A stretch of DNA of 64,000 nt from positions 27,705,501 through 27,769,500 of the forward strand of contig CM062209.1 in the NCBI GenBank assembly GCA_031216445.1, in the 5' to 3' direction. This document shows, one piece after another, positions 13,001 through 25,940 of the stretch; position 1 is the stretch's first letter; each line of letters begins with the position of its first letter. Both the position numbers and the translations under genes were made by a program. The notes beneath the pieces were generated by a model that saw only the letters and a program-made list of their open reading frames with translations, did not search any database and was not told where the DNA came from. The DNA comes from Lateolabrax maculatus. Lineage: Eukaryota; Chordata; Actinopteri; Acropomatiformes; Lateolabracidae.

Positions 13001-16000
13001 CACTGGGTTTTATTGACTCAGGTAATCAGGACCTCTAGGCACCAGTTGACTCCCTCCTTATCTCCAGTCCAGTATCAGCTCCCTCCTCTGTTCCCGGAAC
13101 TCGCCACTGCCTTATCACCATGACAGGATTGGATCAGACCGATTACATCAATGTATGCTTTTGTTTGGACCTTCTTTTTTTTTTTTTGGAACCTATTAAA
13201 ATGGATATGCATTATTTGTACAAGGCGGGATGTCAGGAGGGTAAAGACTTACTGCTCTGCCATGGTCACAAGGTGACACTACAACAAAATACACAATATA
13301 TATTCACTGAACATGAAATGAGACAAGTGAACAGTTGTTGCAGTAAGATGGCACCCATTTGGAAAGCAAGAATCAAGACAACCCCTAAACTATCATCAAG
13401 TCCTTAGTAAAGGGCTTTGCACAGCAGGAATCTGTGATTACATGAGCATTATTCAAAAAATAAATTTTCACTACTGTGTGCAGGAGCACAAATATTACTA
13501 TTTGTCCTCACTTCGTCAAAATTAAATTAAATGGTAAGAAAAGTATTAAATCAATTTCAAATGTATTTCAAATAGTTTTGTTTATAGCTTCAGGAATCGG
13601 AAAAACAAAGGTACAGATACAAGTTCATTTGTATTTAGTAGGTGATAGTAGTAGCAGTGGGTCATAGTGGTAGCATGTAACAGTTTAGGCAGTTCATTTG
13701 CAATTGTAGTTCCAACATTAGTTGTAATAGTATTAGTGTACAGTATAAAGTATAGTTGGTGCCATGATAATAGTAGTAGTTAGCAGCAGCAGGACCAATA
13801 AAAGCAATAGTCAGTTACAAAATTTATAACAGCAGTCATATCAGTTATATGAGTAATATTTGCAGTAGCAGTAATCAGCAGTTCTTGAATTGGAATAGAG
13901 AATGTGCCAGAGCTCTAAACCAGCAGCCTGCACAATGTGTACATGTAACCTTTACGCAGAAGAGGTGAGCCAGGTGCCCATATCTCATTTGGTGGACTGA
14001 CAGCTGGTGGGTGGTACTTGCCACAGCCTTGGTGCCCTTGAGCAAGGCACCACACCCCCAATTGCGTGACCCATGTGCATGTGTGTGTTCATACAGGTGC
14101 CACTGGATGGGTTAAATGCGGAGAAATAATTTCACACTTGTGATAAATAAAGTTAATAAAAAAAAAATAACTGTTAATATCCAATATCTGTAGTCAGGAA
14201 AACACACTGCAGGTGTGATGATGATCAAAGTGATCTCGTCAGCCTAAACCATTCTAATGTGAAGGATTTTCTTTCTCTCTCTGCCAGTGTGAAGCCACAC
14301 GGAAACACACACTCGTGTTTCCATTGTTTCAGAGGACATTACATCAACTTGCATTAATAGCAGATTTACTGCAGACTTACCCTAACCCACCTTTTTTTCT
14401 AACCTAACCTTAACCTAAACCTTACCTTAACCTGCCTTTTTGGGGACTGTCTTGTTCCCCTTCGCCTCCACACCTAACCCTAACCACACCCCTGTCCTGT
14501 GACTGACCCTAACCTCACCTCACCCTATCCCTTGATTACCTCCAACCCCTATTTCCCATCCAATGGGAACAGCAACTCACAAGCAATTGAATAAAACTTG
14601 TGTAAAAAGCTAAGCAGGTTTACTAACATACTGAGGGTGAGAGGCTTGGGTTATTGTTTTATTTACCCATTCCTTACTGGCACTCTTTACATTTTATATA
14701 TAACCAGGCCAAACACAATAAAAACCTCCGACCACTCTTCCCAGCCACAAGCAGCAGCTTTATGAATGAAATCTTCTCCCAAAAGTAGAAATAACCTCAA
14801 AAACGGTTTTGGTTCAGTTTAACAGAATCTTTAGACCTCTCTCCACTGATAGAACACACACTGTCTTACACACAATCAGAATGCCAAATAAATAAAAACT
14901 GATTCACAAGCTTGCCTTAATTTGAGAAGAAAAGTAACAAAAGCAAGTTCACAAATGCTATCCAAAAGTTCACTAGACAATTAAAGCCAAGCCAACTTTT
15001 TTCCCTATTGTATTTACATGAATGATCTTTTAGCATTATTTTTTAATTTACTGTATAGTTTGATTTTGTTTTGTGGGAAAGATTAGCCAGATCTAAGAAC
15101 TGTTTTTCCTAAATATAAGGACAAATAAATTGCTTACATAGAAGCATTGAAGGCATGGATGTTCAAAATGGAGTTCATATAAATGTAAAGGAGGTGAAGT
15201 ATGGTCGTAGTAAAATCTCCAGGTGGTAAGGTTCAGATTTAAACTTTAGTTAGCTAAAAAAAAAAGCATGAGTCATTTCAAAAGAGAACTGTATACATGA
15301 TATGAAATGTTTTATACAATTATTGTAATTTCCAGAGGAGAATGTCAAAATATGGAGAGAGCTGCTGGTCTCCACAGATACAAAATGAATAAAAGAGTCT
15401 CAAGTTCATCAGTGATGTTGTTTGGATTTTGGCTGGGGTGTGATGGGGGCTGAGGTTCCAGCAGGGCTGACCCATGTCTCTTTATATTGCTGACATAATG
15501 ATGCCTGGGCAGGAAAAGGTATGAACATCCCTGTCAGATGGCATGAACATCCCTATCAGATGGCTCACTCATGCTTAGTGTTTTTAATTTTGTGTTCAAC
15601 CTCACTGCCTCAGAGACGTCACCGCTCATGTCCATTTTGGTTTGGCCCAGCTGCTGGTGCATGCTTTGTTGCTTGATTTTGGTTATTTTCAATGAGCAGT
15701 TTTTACTGCTTTTCCAACTCTTCATTTGGTGCCAGTGTGTTGTGTTTTGGTCTTGATGTCCTGTTTGATTCTGTTTTTCCACTGTTAAACTGGAGGAATT
15801 CTTATTATTATTTTACCATCACACCTTTTCTAAGTCTGTACCCTGGCTTCAGCTGTTAAATGTCCTCTTTATCTTCCTGTCCAGACACCAACCAGGCTCT
15901 GCGGCTCTGTCTGGGTACCAAGGCAACTGGGACAGAGTTTGGAGCCGTCTCTGCCCTCAGCATCAACAACGATTGCTCACGACTTCTGTGCGGGTTCGCC

Positions 16001-18654
16001 AAAGGACAGGTATGTACTCAGACACACATGTTTACAACCACAGGCTTGTTGACTGGGTGTTGATTAGAGTTTTAAAAATTCAAAAGGGTGGAGACATGAC
16101 ACTGAAGACTCTAAAAACAGCTGGTTAAAGTTAGATGGGTTTCTACTGATGTTTGGATACAGTATGTGCTGTTTGCTGTGTAGCAGGTAGTGCTGATGAT
16201 GAGGGTGAGTGGTGCTCTGAGAAAGATGATGGTTGTAACTGAAAATCGCAGGTTGTTGTCCACTCACAGTTTCAACTACTGTCACCAGGGCTTGTCCACA
16301 CAGAGGATAAGGTGTTAAGGTTAAAATGTTTGGCTTGCTTGGAGAAAAAACAAAAGAGGAAACAGTGAAAAGAAGAGAAAGGCAGTAACAAATAAACATG
16401 TCCTGAAGGTATTATCATTTCAGGAGTTGAAAGTTAGCTACTGGCCTGATTTTGAAAAGGTCTGGTGGCTAGTCCAGCATAACTACTAAATAGTAGCGAC
16501 AGCTGCCCATCATCTGTATCTAGAGGCACCTGCTGTTGGGAGGTGGTATCTGTCAGTGGATCAAGAGTGTAATGCTGATGATGAATGGAATATACTAAAA
16601 GTACAACTGCAAGGGCTACATGTGCCTGCATATTCCACTGAAACTGCATTAAGATATGTTAGAGCACGTAGAGAAGGTTTGAGCAACATTCTTTTATACG
16701 CTGTTGTGAAAATAATTGACCACTGTAATCACAGGTTTTGACCCCTTTTTTCGATAGTGGGTTTCCTCTTACTGTTTCTGTCAGGTGCCAGTTTTCGCTC
16801 AGTTTAGACTTTGAAAGCAGCTGCTCACTCTGAGGTGGTATAGGGGTTTGTTTTCTGTGTTTCTGCATACCATCTGATGAAATATAACACTGGTATCCAC
16901 TTTGGCCCTGTTTAGTCTTTGCAGTGGTAGTTGGCACACGCTTCTCCAGAATCACATGAACCCTTTTATGTCTGTACACTTACAAAAAAAAATCTTCTCT
17001 TTGTGCACATTTGAAATTGTAACTGTGTAGATTATTAGGAATTAGGAATTAATTTCTGTCCCCTGGATAATAACTGTTAATGGATGAAAGACTCATGCTG
17101 TATCAGGAAGTAAATATGAGAATGAACTAGTTTATAAAAAATAATCATTGATTAATTTTTCTGCCAATTCAATACATTTTTTTGTCAATTAAACATCTAA
17201 TCATTTCAGCACTGCATATGGGACACCGTTAACTGCAGTCTTTACGTCAGTGACTGTGATGGATAAATAGTAATTGATTGTATAATATTTTACAGAGTAT
17301 TGTGTTTACCTATTGCTCCATCTGTCTGTCTGTCTTCATGATCAGATTACGATGTGGGATCTAGCCAATGGGAAGCTTCTGAGAACTATCAATGATGCCC
17401 ACCCTCCAGGGACAGCTATACTGCATGTGAAGGTACACACACACACACACACACACACACTATCATCCACTCAGCTACCTCTGTTCAGGGGAATGTGGCT
17501 GTATGCTGTAGTGTCTACAGCCAACGCTCTCTGGCCTGAAAAGATCTTTCCCCAATAATAAAGCAAATGTGATGTGATGAGTGTTACATAAACTCAGAAA
17601 TTGCTCTTGGTGTTTTGTGGGTTAGATCCCTGATCATTTTGACCTGATTTCTGTCTCATGTTATTATTTTCCTGTTTTTGTGTCTCCAGTTCACAGATGA
17701 CCCAACTCTTGCCGTGTGCAATGACAGTGGAGGATCAGTTTTCGAGCTGGCTTTCAGGTAAATGACTCTGCTTGAACTTAAAGTAAATTAAATTACTTCT
17801 GACAACCTGTAGTGCTGCCTCACACGGAGTTTATGCTGCCTCAAGGTTCATGAGCCTTCACTAGAAGGGACTGTTCCACATAGTTTGGTCAAAATTAGTT
17901 TTCAGTTCAGGCACCAAGATGTGGAATTTTTTACCTCTTAGAATCTGAGAATGAAGTACTTTGAAACATGTTAAATCTAGAAAAACTGGCTGAGTGATAC
18001 TGAGCTAAGCTATACATCTTATACTGACCACGGTTCAAGATTGCACTGATACTAGAGGTATATTCACATTCTCACTCTGATGGATCGTTTGATATAAATT
18101 GACTAATTAAAAAGAATGTTGTCTGTTTTGTTTGTATTAATGATGTCTTATCCTGTTTGCTTCGCTATTGGTTAACCCCATCGATGTTCTGCCTCGGCAC
18201 CCTGAGACAGATCTTTGCACTCACCGTCCAATCAGGAGGTAGCAACCGCACACTACAGAACACCAATGCACCAGGTGTTCATCCCCCTTTTCACTCAGCC
18301 AGCTTGAGAACAGGCACAGTGCTCAGCGAAACATTCGTCACCCTCCAGAGTCGTTAAGATGTCCCTCTTAATAGTCCAGAATAGATTCTCATTAACTGTT
18401 TCAGCCTGTTTGCTCCCTCTGCTCTGCCCTTTGCTGGCGAGGGATGCAGCGGTGGATAGCTAACCATGGTACCGAACCACGAGGAAGATGACTGGCACGT
18501 CTATGGGCTGGGAGGCATCGTTTGCTCAGTTTGATTTTTTGCAGTATAACTACATGACATTAATTACCTGACTGGCATAAGCAATGTTTAGAAGTGCCAC
18601 ATTCAAAAGGAAACAGAAAACTTTTTTGTTTTCTCAGGCTTTTGATCAGTTATT

Positions 18655-18700
<46 letters not shown>

Positions 18701-21700
18701 ATGCATTTGTGCGGTGTGTGTGTGTGTAATTTGTGTGGGATAGGTATTTTTTGTCTCTTGTCACTTGTGTCTCTTGCAGTGTGCACTTTATTGTAAAGCA
18801 CATGGAGTTTATTGTTACTATTACTATAGTTTTATTATAGTAATTTCATGGCGACTACAGAATTACAACACAATATGGCTGTTAACAATAAACTTCTACT
18901 GGAAGTCAACTAATTGAACGATCTCCCTGACTTGAACAAAATTGCTGTCATAAAAGTTGTTAATTCGCACCTACTTTGTCACACCTGTGTTGGTAACAAA
19001 TTCTGGTAACAGCTGCTATAGTGAATGTCCTTCTGAGCAGGAGAGAGGGCGTGATCCTGGTGTGCAGCTTTTTCTTGTCTTGTCCTCTACCCTTTACTAT
19101 CTCCTGTCTCTCACTCTGTTCTTGTTTGGTCTTTGTTAGTTCTCTGTGTTTCTGTTAATGGTATGTGTTTCTCTTTGTTTCCAGGAGGGTGATGGGGATG
19201 CGGTCCTGTGACTCTCGATGTCTCTTCAGTGGTTCTAAAGGGGAAGTCTGCTGTATTGAACCACTGCGTGCTCCTCCGGACTTCAGAGACCATCCCATCA
19301 CACACTACTCTCTGCTGGCTATGGCCTCTCTCACTAAGGTACTTACTCAGCTACGTTCATCCTCTGCTTATCCACCCAACTGTGTGTAAAGTTTCTGATG
19401 TTTTTAACTTTTGATTTTCTTTCACCAGATCCTGGTCATCGGACTAAAGCCCTCGCTGAAAGTCTGGATGACTTTTCCCTACAGCAAGGTCTGTGTTTCT
19501 ACTCGTTCATCTTGTTTTGAGTGAGTGTATGTTGGCCCAGATGTATTGATACAATGACAGAGTTCAATCTGTCAGGTCATCAGCTAGTGGGAGTTCTTGA
19601 ATGCACACTAAGTAGGGTTTGTAAGTTAAAGGGCTCATTTCACCCACCTTATCAAAGGCTGTGACTAGCAGTGTTGTCATGAGCCAGCAATGAAACTGAT
19701 GAGTAAAATATTCTCTAAGTTCTACTGATAAGCATTTCTAAAGGTAGAGAAAAGTATAAAAAAGTCCATAGAAACTTTTCAAACCTCTCATACAGCAACA
19801 CCCACTACTTCACTGTCCTTATGCTTAGTACTTTCCATCGTGATTTGGCCCATACATTTCTATTTATATTATTTAAGAGATAATTGAGGTCCTGCAGTGA
19901 CATGGCCGTCAAGGGCAAAGTGCTGTATTAGAGGGCAGAAACAATTTATTAGGTCTATAAACAACACAAGCTAATTTATTATTCATTGCGAATCAGGTAA
20001 TACTTTGGATTTTTTACCTGTCTCACCTGAACTGTTAAAAGCTACAGAGATACAGTCATTAAATATCTGAAATACATGTACAGTATGTGATGCCTACACT
20101 GTCCATGCTCAGTTAAACACCTGAAAATAGTAGAATGCTTCTGCATGCAATTTCAAACAATATCTACACTTAAACTTAAAATATGCAACTATCATCATCA
20201 TCATTTATAACATGATCACTGCAGAGCCTTGCAAACTCTGTAGGCTCCAAGTTTAATCACAGCAGTGGTCTCTTAACTAGCCAGTTAGTATTAGCAAGTT
20301 AATTATTTGTTTTCATTGTTTTCAACCCAACAATGTAGTGGCGGTTAAATGCTGTAACGTCAACTGCACGACCACAACAGTGCCACGTAATAGCAGTGTT
20401 TTCAGCATTTGGAACAGTACCTTAAGAGGTTCATTACTGATGTGATGTGGTGCTTTGTTTTTCACCAGTCTGATCCATCCAGTGTTCCGCAGCTGGCCTG
20501 GCAGTTTGTTCCTGTTCAGAAGACGGTCAATCCCATCCTGGCTTTTTGCAAAGGAGATACAGTCCACTTTCTCCTGGTATCTGCTCAACTCCCTCTTCAC
20601 TTCAGAAAATTTTCTTCAGATTTTCCCATAATGCTACTCTCTGAACGCTGATATTGTTTCAGATAATATAATAAAAAATGTTGTAGATGTAAAATAAATC
20701 TTCCACTTATACTACTTAAGACCACACTTTTATGATTGAACCAGGACCCTTCTGATTACTAGATGACTGCTCTGCCTCCTGAGCCCCCCATAGTGAGGCG
20801 TTGGTTTTCATCCACTATGATACTGTAAGATGAAACTATCTAACTAATTGTTGCATTCAACGTCCATTTTTATTCCTGATGTCCGTCAATCAGACTATCA
20901 TCGGGTTGATATGGTGTGGTCTGAACCCAGCGTAACTGACATGAAGGCCCAAATTAAAGATCAATAAATCAACTTGTAAGTGTTGTTTAGAAGAGGATAG
21001 ACACAGTGAAGTCAGGAGTTCTTCAACCGACTAAGTTACTTGAAATGTTTCATACATCATTTCAGACCTTGCTTCTAATATTATTGAATTATTGCACGGT
21101 CTTACATTCACCTCAGAATGCTGCACAGATTCAGATATATACAACATTGTCTTTAGCCACTTAGTTATAAGCAAGTGTTTCCCCAATACATACCTACATT
21201 AGAATTTTACTGGTCATATTTCCCAAATGTCAGACTGCTTCAACAGTGTAATCAGAGAGTAATGATCAGTGGGCATAACTGTGTCTAGTGTTTGAATGTT
21301 CTCCTTTGCTTTACTGTTTGATCAGGTTAAAAAGGAGGAGACAGGGACCATCCATGTCATCAAACAAAGACAACTCCACCTCAGCTGTGACATCATTAGC
21401 CTTAGCGTAAGTACCTAAATAAAGACACTGGACCAGTTTCAGTTCCCCTCTTTACACACTCACAGACTTTGACATGCGTTCCTTGTCCATGAGGGTTCAG
21501 GACTGTCCCACTGTATAATCTGCAAGTGTTTAAGGGTGCTTTGGTTGACTTTTCCATGACAACTAAAATTAGAAGAAAAAAAAAAATAAACAAAAAAAAA
21601 ATGGTGGTGAGCGGCTGGTTGTCTTCATTTCACAACAAGCTCAATTTGCAAGGGCAGCTGCCTGGACAGCATGTCAGCATGCATAGTGCTTATGTGTAAA

Positions 21701-24700
21701 TAAAGACACATGTTTATATTTGTTTGCTGTTGTACAAAGTGCTTCAATTGTTCTCCTGTCTCTGCAGTGGATCAACAGTCGTACACTGGTCCTGGTAGAC
21801 AGCCATGAAAAGCTGCAGGTCGTGGACCGGCCCAGTCAGGAGGTTTTGGAGACTCTAGACTTAGAGCAGGTGCAACTGGTCTATAACAGCCGACATTTCA
21901 AATCGCTGGCCACTGGAGGGAATGTCTCCCAGGCTCTGGTGAGAGATTATCTGATGGCCTGTTTGATAAACTAGACCTGCAGATTTTGACAGCTCTCTCT
22001 GAAACCTGTACGTTTTCTACATTCTCTTGATTTTGGATCCAACCCTGGAATTCTCAAGAAATCTTCTGGTTTAAAAGCATTTTCATTTTATGGCCCCTTT
22101 GGAGAAATCTTTCCACGTACATTATAACAGCTAGAAAAACAGGTTTGGAATTTTTTAACTTAAACTGGACCTCTGTATGTGTCTTACGTCTGTGTTCCAG
22201 GCTTTAGTTGGAGAAAAGGCCTGCTACCAGTCAGTTTCGAGCTACGCAGGACAGATTGTCTATTTGGGCACCAAGGTACTGTGTTGTATCTGTATATTTG
22301 TTCATGTACTCTATGTATGTTTGTTCATTTGTAGTCTGTGTGTGCTCAACAGCTGTGAGCTGCCATTTCTGTTTGTGGATTCGTCTCTCCCTGCAAATAG
22401 CTCAACAGCACTCATTGGTACTCACTTGAAAACACAATGCTGACTATTGTTGCTGTGGGAAATGCAGTTAAATCACATAATGGTTGCACGTAATGCTGTT
22501 CTGGTGCTGTTGGAGAACCTTGCCAGCATGACAGTCAGTGAAATTGCACTTCTAAAACAGAATCAGGCGTATGCACATTTATGTCTTTGTGCGCACAAAC
22601 AGTTTTAGTCGTGAATCTACAGAGAGAGAGAGACAGTTACATCAAGCTGCAGTTACATCATTAAAGACCTGTAAACTGTCTTTGCGCACCTAACATATTG
22701 TTGCCATTATCTTTGTCAGATAAATACAGATATGTTTGTCAGCATTTGATAATGTCTTATCAGGAATATTTATTTTTTCTTCTTTTTTTTTTCATAACTA
22801 ACTTCTCCAGAGAAGCCCACATGCTTAGATTCTGTGTGAAAGTTAAAAGTGTCTCTTGTTTGAGTCTTTGGTTGGGTTTTCTTATTCTCTAACAGTGTGA
22901 TATTCTGTTGTCTTGTAGTCTGCTCACATTATGGCTCTAAGGAACTGGAGAGAGGTATGTACGATATTGTTTTAATTTAGTATGAGTCAAGACCTCAGTC
23001 TGCCACTTCAGTTCCACACAAATCACCTATTATGAAGATTGGTTAAAAATAAGTGAATCTTTCAGTGTTACATTATGGTTACAATCCCAGTATTGACATA
23101 CAACAAATATACTTTGCTTTAAATCTTAAAGGTCTCTGATATATCCTCAATGTGTGTGTGTGTGTATTTTTGTGTATTTATGGTGTTATGTTTGTTGTGA
23201 AACATACTGTATATCAGTAAGCCTGTTTTAAAGCAGTGATGACACAGTGAAAAATCCATGAATAGAACACTTTAATAGAAGCTAAATTTCTTCTCAAGCT
23301 CCTTTTGTACTGCAGATTATTTAATTTACATCAGCAGACCAACTGGGTCCATGTTCCTCCTGTGTTTACCTGTGTGTCCAGCGTATAGACTGCCTGCTGA
23401 AGCAGGAGCATTTTGTTGAGGCTCTCTCTCTGGCCTGGTCCTTCCATGAGGGAACTGCTAAGGCTGTGGTTGGTGGGTATAATGCACATCACACACCCAG
23501 CAGCCTGTAAATAAATCTATTCATCACAGTCACGCAGCAGGTTTTTTCCATCCAGTATCTGGTCGACTTCTGTTTACTGCCATGTCTTTGTGTTGATGAG
23601 TTCCTGGTCCCTGGATCAAAAGATGTGGTCATATGATTTGTTATGCCCTGATGAATAAAAAACACTCTCTGCCTTCCTTTTCTTACAAGAAGGTACTTTA
23701 TTACAGTATGAAGTACAGTCAGAGGCTGCATATGGTCTGCTTCATAACCCTCCCCTTCCACTAGCCTAGTTGTACCCACACTGCCATGAGAACAAGGTCA
23801 TAAATACCCCTTTCCCACCAAGGCAGTTTGAGGGACGGTTTGGAGCCGGGGCCTAATCTGAAAACAGTTCTTCACATTTTGACAGCAAAAGAACCGTCTC
23901 TCTGCCAGGAAAACTGGTTCCAGAGTGGCATCAACTCATAGATGGTCTAAAACCAAGAACTGCTTTGTCAGGGGCCGAGGGGCGGGATTACCGTGACCAA
24001 CGTTCGGTGTGAATAAGAATCAAAACATGCAGTTTCATTGCTTAGTTAATTATTTTCTTTTTGAGTCTTTATATAGGATTCTCTGGGACTGAATACATTA
24101 AAATTACTTACGGTCCATATTTTTCATGAAATGTCTATATGTGCTTCAGCATGCATATTAATTCTGATTAATGAGAGATATTTTGAATAAGAAAATAATT
24201 TATATAAAGTCACTTGTTTGACAGAAGATAATAATGTATGATGTGTTTATTCCAGGCCTGTTTGGAGATCCAGTGAAGAGGAAGGGGGTGGTAGGTGACA
24301 AGGTGAGAACAGAAAACAACTGCCTGCTATTTTAAATCCATATACCCTGGACAGCGAACGTGGACATTCTTGTTCTTATGTTTGAACTTGTACCAATCTC
24401 TGTTTGTGCAGATGGTGGAGATGTTTTTCCAGTTTGCAGACCATGCTTTGAAGAAGTGTCCAGAACAAGGCAAGATCCAAGTGATGGAGCAACATTTCCA
24501 TGTAAGTTAACATGCCTCAGAATGAGCATTACTAACAGAATACTAACAGCTGAGCGAATACAGTCGGGAGTCTAGAGAAGATACAGCACAATGACGATGG
24601 AGTGCTTCAAACAATCGAGCATTGTTAATTTAATAGTTCAGCATTTTAAAATTTTGTCAGCAGTGTCTGAACTAGTTCCTACTTTTTCCACCCCTGTAGA

Positions 24701-25900
24701 AACTCATAATGTAATAATTGCAGATAGTGTAATAACCTACCACATGCTGAACTAGGTTGGCCAATATCTTGTACATGTTTTTGGCTTTGGCTTTTTCTGA
24801 GGTGTATTCTGGGAAGGCCAGCCTTATTTCAGTATATAAAACTTAAACTTAAAATGCAAATAAACAAACAATCTTCAGTAATTGTACTGTGTGTTGTTTG
24901 CCTTCGTATGGCAACCCTTTACATGTAAATACATTGCAATTTGAAACATGCAGAGTCTGCATGTTTCAAATTTCAATGTTGGCATGGAATGGTGCTATAT
25001 ATTAAATACAGACTGGATCTTAAAGCATTAGATTTTAACTTGTTATTACAATATACAGTATGTTGAGTTATTACATTGTTTGCCACTAAACTCATATGGT
25101 AACAACTTGCATAAAATATAAAAACTTTTTAATTTTTCTATAAATATACTAATTGTATAACCTATACTGTATATATTGTATTGCAATGATTCCCAACCAG
25201 AGATACATGTACCCCAGTTGCCAGATGGGACAAAGAAAAATTGTAAAGTAGCTCTGCTAATTAGAAAAAATTGAATTAACATGAACACTACGTTTTGCAA
25301 TTGAGAGTGCGTGAAAGGTAGTTGGCAGAGAAGTCCAAACAGCTAAAAGTAATGCATTAATGGTTGAAATAGTTAGTAAAAGTAATGAATAGGATGTACA
25401 TTAATCAACATTCAGATGAATGTAAATGCACCCGTAATAAACACTCTGGCTAAATGCAGTTTTTCTTGGTGGGATTGTGCAGCCCACCCCAGCTCAGGCA
25501 GTAGGTGATGTGGGAGAGAACCGTTGAGTGGAAAGATAAGGATAGGAAGGAACTTTATTTATATTGTATTCTGAGGCAACTTGTAGTTTCTCTCCTGCTC
25601 TACATCTACATGGAGAGAAACATACACTGTAACACAAACTGTTTATACAGTCTATGGTTAAGATGCTTTCTTTATTTTTTCTCTCTAATTTGCTGACGTG
25701 ATGCATGATTTGTTGAAGAACATTATAAGTCTCCCTCTCTCTCTCTGTGGTGTGTTCAGGATGTGGTTCCAGTCCTGGTGGATTACTGCCTGCTGCTACA
25801 GAGGGCGTAAGTATATATGCATGCATAGGTACATAAATGCTTTTAGAACACAGCTGATTCGCTGTATATGTTATAGCCTAGTATGAATGGTTAATGTATT

Positions 25901-25940
<40 letters not shown>

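Larger units (their letters stand above)
4372..22954 (+). other. vps8: vps8 exons 2-16: acidic N-terminus and WD40-like beta-propeller
   Basis: These exons encode residues 25 to 474. Exon 2 holds the conserved Asp-Lys-Glu-Phe-Asp-Ile-Pro-Gln motif. Exon 3 is acidic and ends in a Ser-Ser-Asp-Ser-Gly-Asp segment. From exon 6 on, the translation follows the Vps8 propeller: a Gly-Thr-Ser-His-Gly-Leu blade strand, Thr-Met-Trp-Asp-Leu (exon 8), Asn-Asp-Ser-Gly-Gly-Ser-Val (exon 9) and Ser-Leu-Lys-Val-Trp-Met (exon 11). By family knowledge this half of Vps8 contacts other CORVET subunits and Rab5; the sequence itself shows only the conserved propeller-type strands. Confidence 0.9.

Noticed and set aside
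18157..18357. 66-codon open frame over the 186-bp repeat core
   Set aside because: The second copy at 54 kb preserves the same bases, so conservation is of the DNA; the translation has no family features and the flanking codons are not kept.
23802..23990. Possible second MITE with GC-rich palindromic segments
   Set aside because: Internal complementarity is suggestive, but no matching inverted ends or target-site duplication could be defined.
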